Assembly: GCA_000715685.1 (NCBI GenBank) | Contig: KL569430.1 | Span: forward strand, 6,145-16,046 | Direction of reading: 5' to 3' | DNA: 9,902 nucleotides | DNA from: Streptomyces lilacinus | GTDB taxonomy: Bacteria > Actinomycetota > Actinomycetes > Streptomycetales > Streptomycetaceae | Shown here: positions 8,222 through 9,902 of the stretch, piece by piece | Layout: every line of letters starts with the position of its first letter | How positions within the stretch are numbered: the stretch's first letter is position 1 | Notes under the pieces: generated by a model | The model's input: only the letters and a program-made list of their open reading frames with translations | Database searches by the model: none | Told to the model about the DNA's origin: nothing | Made by a program: the position numbers and the translations under genes

Positions 8222-9655
8222 TCAGCCGCTGGTCAGGCCGCGTGCGGTGGCGTAGACGTCGAGCACCGCGAGGCACAGCGGGACGAGGGCCAGCAGGAAC
8301 GCGCTCTCGGCCACCTCGGCGGCCCTCCCCCAGAAGGGTGACAGACCCTTGCGGGGGACGATCAGCGCGACGCCGGTGAGCAGGGCGGCGACGGCGGCCA
8401 CCGCCGCGGTGACCCAGACCGTGCGGACGTCCGACGAGCCGGCCGGCGGGTGCAGGGCCAGGCCCAGGACGAGCAGGGCGAGCCCGGCCACGCCCGCGCC
8501 GAGGACGGCGGCGACCTGCGCGGTGTAGCGGAAGAGGCGGGCCCGCAGCGGCATGGCGAGGCCGACGGCGAGGGCGAGGGCCCGGGCCCACGGGTCGGTG
8601 GAGAAGGCCAGCACGGCGCCGGCGGCGACGACGACGGCCGAGCAGCCGCCCACCAGGCCGAGCAGCAGCTCGTGGCCGCGGCGGGCCTGGGCGGCGATGC
8701 GCTCGGCGTCCACGGGCTCGGCGCCGGCGCCGTCGGGGGCCTCGAGGTCGTCGTCGCCGGGGGCGGTGCGGGGCGCGGCGTAGCCGACGGGCAGCCGGGC
8801 GACGCGGGCGGAGAGGGCGGGCAGGAAGGCGATCGCGCCGATGGCCACCACCGCGCAGACGGCGGCGGCGTCGGCGGGCGCGGCGCCGGTGAGGATCGCG
8901 CCGAAGGCGGCGAGGACGCCGGTGGCGGAGGCCGCGACGGTGGCCACGAAGGGGGCGTCGCCCGAGGGCACGAGGGCGGTCAGGACGACGGAGGCGACCA
9001 GGACGGTCGCGCAGCCGAGCAGGAACTGCAGTCGCCCGGCCCCCTCCCCCGCGCCGGGGCCGACGATGCCGGATCCGGCGATCATCAGGTGCGGAACGGC
9101 GGCCAGGCCCAGGGCGACGGCCGAGCCGCCGTCGCCGTAGACCCGGGCCCGTACGCCCGCGAAGGCGGTCAGGAAGATCGCGACGGCTCCGGCGACGATG
9201 CCCGGCAGGCCGTGCACGTCGTGGCGGACGGGGTCGGCGAACCAGAGCACGAAGCCCATGAGGACCAGCAGCAGCGCGCCGGCGAAGAGGCCGGTGCCGC
9301 GCAGCAGCCGGGTGTCCCACAGGGCCCGGTCGCGGGTGACCGCGGCGGCGACGGCGTCGGAGACGTCGTCGTGGACGGCCGGCGGCAGGGACTCGGCGAA
9401 GGGGCGCAGCGAGAGGATCTCGCCGTCGAGGACGCGCTGGGCCGCGAGCGTGCGGGCGCCGTCGAGGACGGTGCCGTCGCGGCGTACGAGGTGGTAGCCG
9501 GTCGGGGTGCCGGCCGGCTGGGTCTGGCCGGTGAGCCGCAGGATCTCGGGATGGACGTCGGCGACCGGAAGGTCCTCGGGGAGGGCGACGTCGATGCGGC
9601 TGTCCGGCGCGACGACGGTGACCCTGCAGAAGCCGGTCGTGGCGGACGTACTCAC
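8222..9655 (-). CDS. eccD: Type VII secretion integral membrane protein EccD
   Basis: EccD is the main multi-span component of the ESX/type VII secretion channel in the cytoplasmic membrane. The protein has 477 residues. Residues about 8-88 form the cytoplasmic ubiquitin-like domain (CRVTVVAPDSRIDVALPEDLPV...GYHLVRRDGTVLDGARTL), followed by a linker. About eleven transmembrane helices then lie near 121-140, 150-168, 177-196, 208-229, 236-256, 263-282, 332-350, 357-371, 380-402, 413-433 and 450-468. A charged loop rich in Asp, Glu and Pro (about 296-328) divides the sixth and seventh. Start: GTG 9655 (VSTSATTGFCRV) with AGGGGG 9 nt upstream. An in-frame GTG 20 codons further up (9715) is less likely, because it overlaps a -10-like TAGGGT and has no good ribosome binding site. 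It is divergent from eccC. Length and topology are normal. Confidence 0.95.
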   Translation of the reverse strand: MSTSATTGFCRVTVVAPDSRIDVALPEDLPVADVHPEILRLTGQTQPAGTPTGYHLVRRDGTVLDGARTLAAQRVLDGEILSLRPFAESLPPAVHDDVSDAVAAAVTRDRALWDTRLLRGTGLFAGALLLVLMGFVLWFADPVRHDVHGLPGIVAGAVAIFLTAFAGVRARVYGDGGSAVALGLAAVPHLMIAGSGIVGPGAGEGAGRLQFLLGCATVLVASVVLTALVPSGDAPFVATVAASATGVLAAFGAILTGAAPADAAAVCAVVAIGAIAFLPALSARVARLPVGYAAPRTAPGDDDLEAPDGAGAEPVDAERIAAQARRGHELLLGLVGGCSAVVVAAGAVLAFSTDPWARALALAVGLAMPLRARLFRYTAQVAAVLGAGVAGLALLVLGLALHPPAGSSDVRTVWVTAAVAAVAALLTGVALIVPRKGLSPFWGRAAEVAESAFLLALVPLCLAVLDVYATARGLTSG

Positions 9656-9713
9656 CCTCGGGTGCCCCCTGATCTCGTGGTCGCGGATCTCGATGTTGGT
9701 CTCGCGGCTGGTC

Positions 9714-9719
9714 ACCCTA
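9714..9719 (-). promoter_or_regulatory. Candidate -10 element of the eccD promoter
   Basis: TAGGGT on the minus strand matches the Streptomyces principal-sigma -10 consensus and would give a leader of about 50 nt before the eccD GTG at 9655. No TTGACA-like -35 is visible at normal spacing, so an activator or a different sigma factor may be involved. Confidence 0.45.
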
Positions 9720-9726
9720 CCGGGGG

Positions 9727-9736
9727 CGAACGTTCG
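9727..9736. promoter_or_regulatory. Palindrome between divergent eccD and eccC promoters
   Basis: CGAACGTTCG is a perfect 10-bp palindrome located between the two opposed -10 candidates, within the -35 zone of both. A dimeric regulator could control both genes from here. It does not have the 4-nt spacing of a LexA box (GAAC-N4-GTTC). No regulator can be named. Confidence 0.4.
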
Positions 9737-9744
9737 TACGCCGA

Positions 9745-9750
9745 TAGGAT
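9745..9750 (+). promoter_or_regulatory. Candidate -10 element of the eccC promoter
   Basis: TAGGAT is an exact match to the Streptomyces vegetative -10 consensus. Transcription would begin near 9757, giving a leader of about 76 nt before eccC. The -35 region (about 9721-9727, CGGGGGC) does not match consensus. Confidence 0.5.
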
Positions 9751-9772
9751 CACCGTCTCGCGAGGGGAGGCC

Positions 9773-9806
9773 GGGGCCACAGGGGTGCCGGGCGGGAACT
9801 GGCCCC
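9773..9806 (+). other. Inverted repeat in the eccC leader
   Basis: GGGGCCA (9773-9779) and TGGCCCC (9800-9806) form a perfect 7-bp stem with a 20-nt loop, ending 26 nt before the eccC start. It could form in the eccC mRNA leader. Role unknown; chance in GC-rich DNA is possible. Confidence 0.35.
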
Positions 9807-9832
9807 TCGGTGCAGAGGGGTTGAGCCGTTCC

Positions 9833-9902
9833 GTGAGCCAGGTCGTCGTCAAGCGCCAGCCGCGGGCGCTGCCGCCCGAGCCGCCGAGCGCCGAACTGCG
9901 GC
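9833..9902 (+). CDS. eccC: Type VII secretion ATPase EccC, first 23 codons
   Basis: The frame begins at GTG 9833 (VSQVVVKRQPRALPPEPPSA) and runs off the right edge. EccC is the FtsK/SpoIIIE-type motor of ESX secretion. The short N-terminal stretch of the form 'S-Q-hydrophobic-V-V-K-R-x-P-R-x-L-P-P-E' followed by P-S is characteristic of actinobacterial EccC N termini, and the divergent eccD supports the call. AGAGGGG (9814-9820) lies 12 nt upstream, which is a long spacing. An in-frame TTG at 9821 lies directly against that tract, so it is a worse start. None of the ATPase domains is in view. Confidence 0.85.
   Translation, partial: MSQVVVKRQPRALPPEPPSAELR

Noticed and set aside
9727..9736. 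LexA/SOS box for CGAACGTTCG
   Set aside because: The actinobacterial SOS box needs four bases between GAAC and GTTC; here there are none, and neither flanking gene is a DNA-repair gene.

Overview
The window is chromosomal DNA from a high-GC actinomycete, almost certainly a Streptomyces. The evidence is the very high G+C, the many GTG starts, the strong G/C bias at third codon positions (which creates long antisense shadow frames), and proteins that read like the conserved Streptomyces core set. No CRISPR array, phage gene, insertion sequence or rRNA/tRNA gene was found. No wholly new multi-gene system is evident. The interest lies in small non-coding structures and one sequence anomaly.

Layout. 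The minus strand starts with the 5' part of dapA (1-389, running off the left edge), preceded by thyX (609-1358, flavin-dependent thymidylate synthase). Two plus-strand genes follow: a small single-span membrane protein (1575-1817) and a two-span membrane protein with a probable PH-like C-terminal domain (1891-2457). Convergent to them is a minus-strand train in transcription order: rpsO (8027-7740), pnp (7391-5145), an M16 zinc peptidase (5148-3769, overlapping pnp by 4 nt), dapB (3728-2976) and a small membrane protein with a TPR-like tail (2970-2512). At the right end is a divergent type VII secretion pair: eccD (9655-8222, minus) and the first 23 codons of eccC (9833-9902, plus).

How the genes work together. 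dapA and dapB encode consecutive steps of diaminopimelate/lysine synthesis, which feeds both protein and peptidoglycan. thyX makes dTMP and depends on folate. rpsO and pnp form the classic ribosomal protein S15 / PNPase unit, and their 348-nt spacer holds a strong terminator-like hairpin and a second large stem. The order rpsO-pnp-M16 protease-dap genes resembles the arrangement known in Bacillus. eccC and eccD are the motor ATPase and the main membrane channel component of an ESX/T7SS apparatus; they share a 177-nt promoter region with opposed -10 elements and a central palindrome.

Points worth a second look: (1) a 13-nt exact match to the outer part of the Tn5/Nextera mosaic end inside the TPR-like gene, carrying a rare AGA codon, so possibly an adapter artefact; (2) a 21-bp tandem repeat of CCCGTACGGG palindromes at a convergent gene end, in frame with and just beyond a stop codon; (3) a hairpin plus T6 tract oriented to the plus strand between dapA and thyX with no plus-strand gene to terminate; (4) a probably leaderless dapA; (5) structured leaders before pnp and rpsO.
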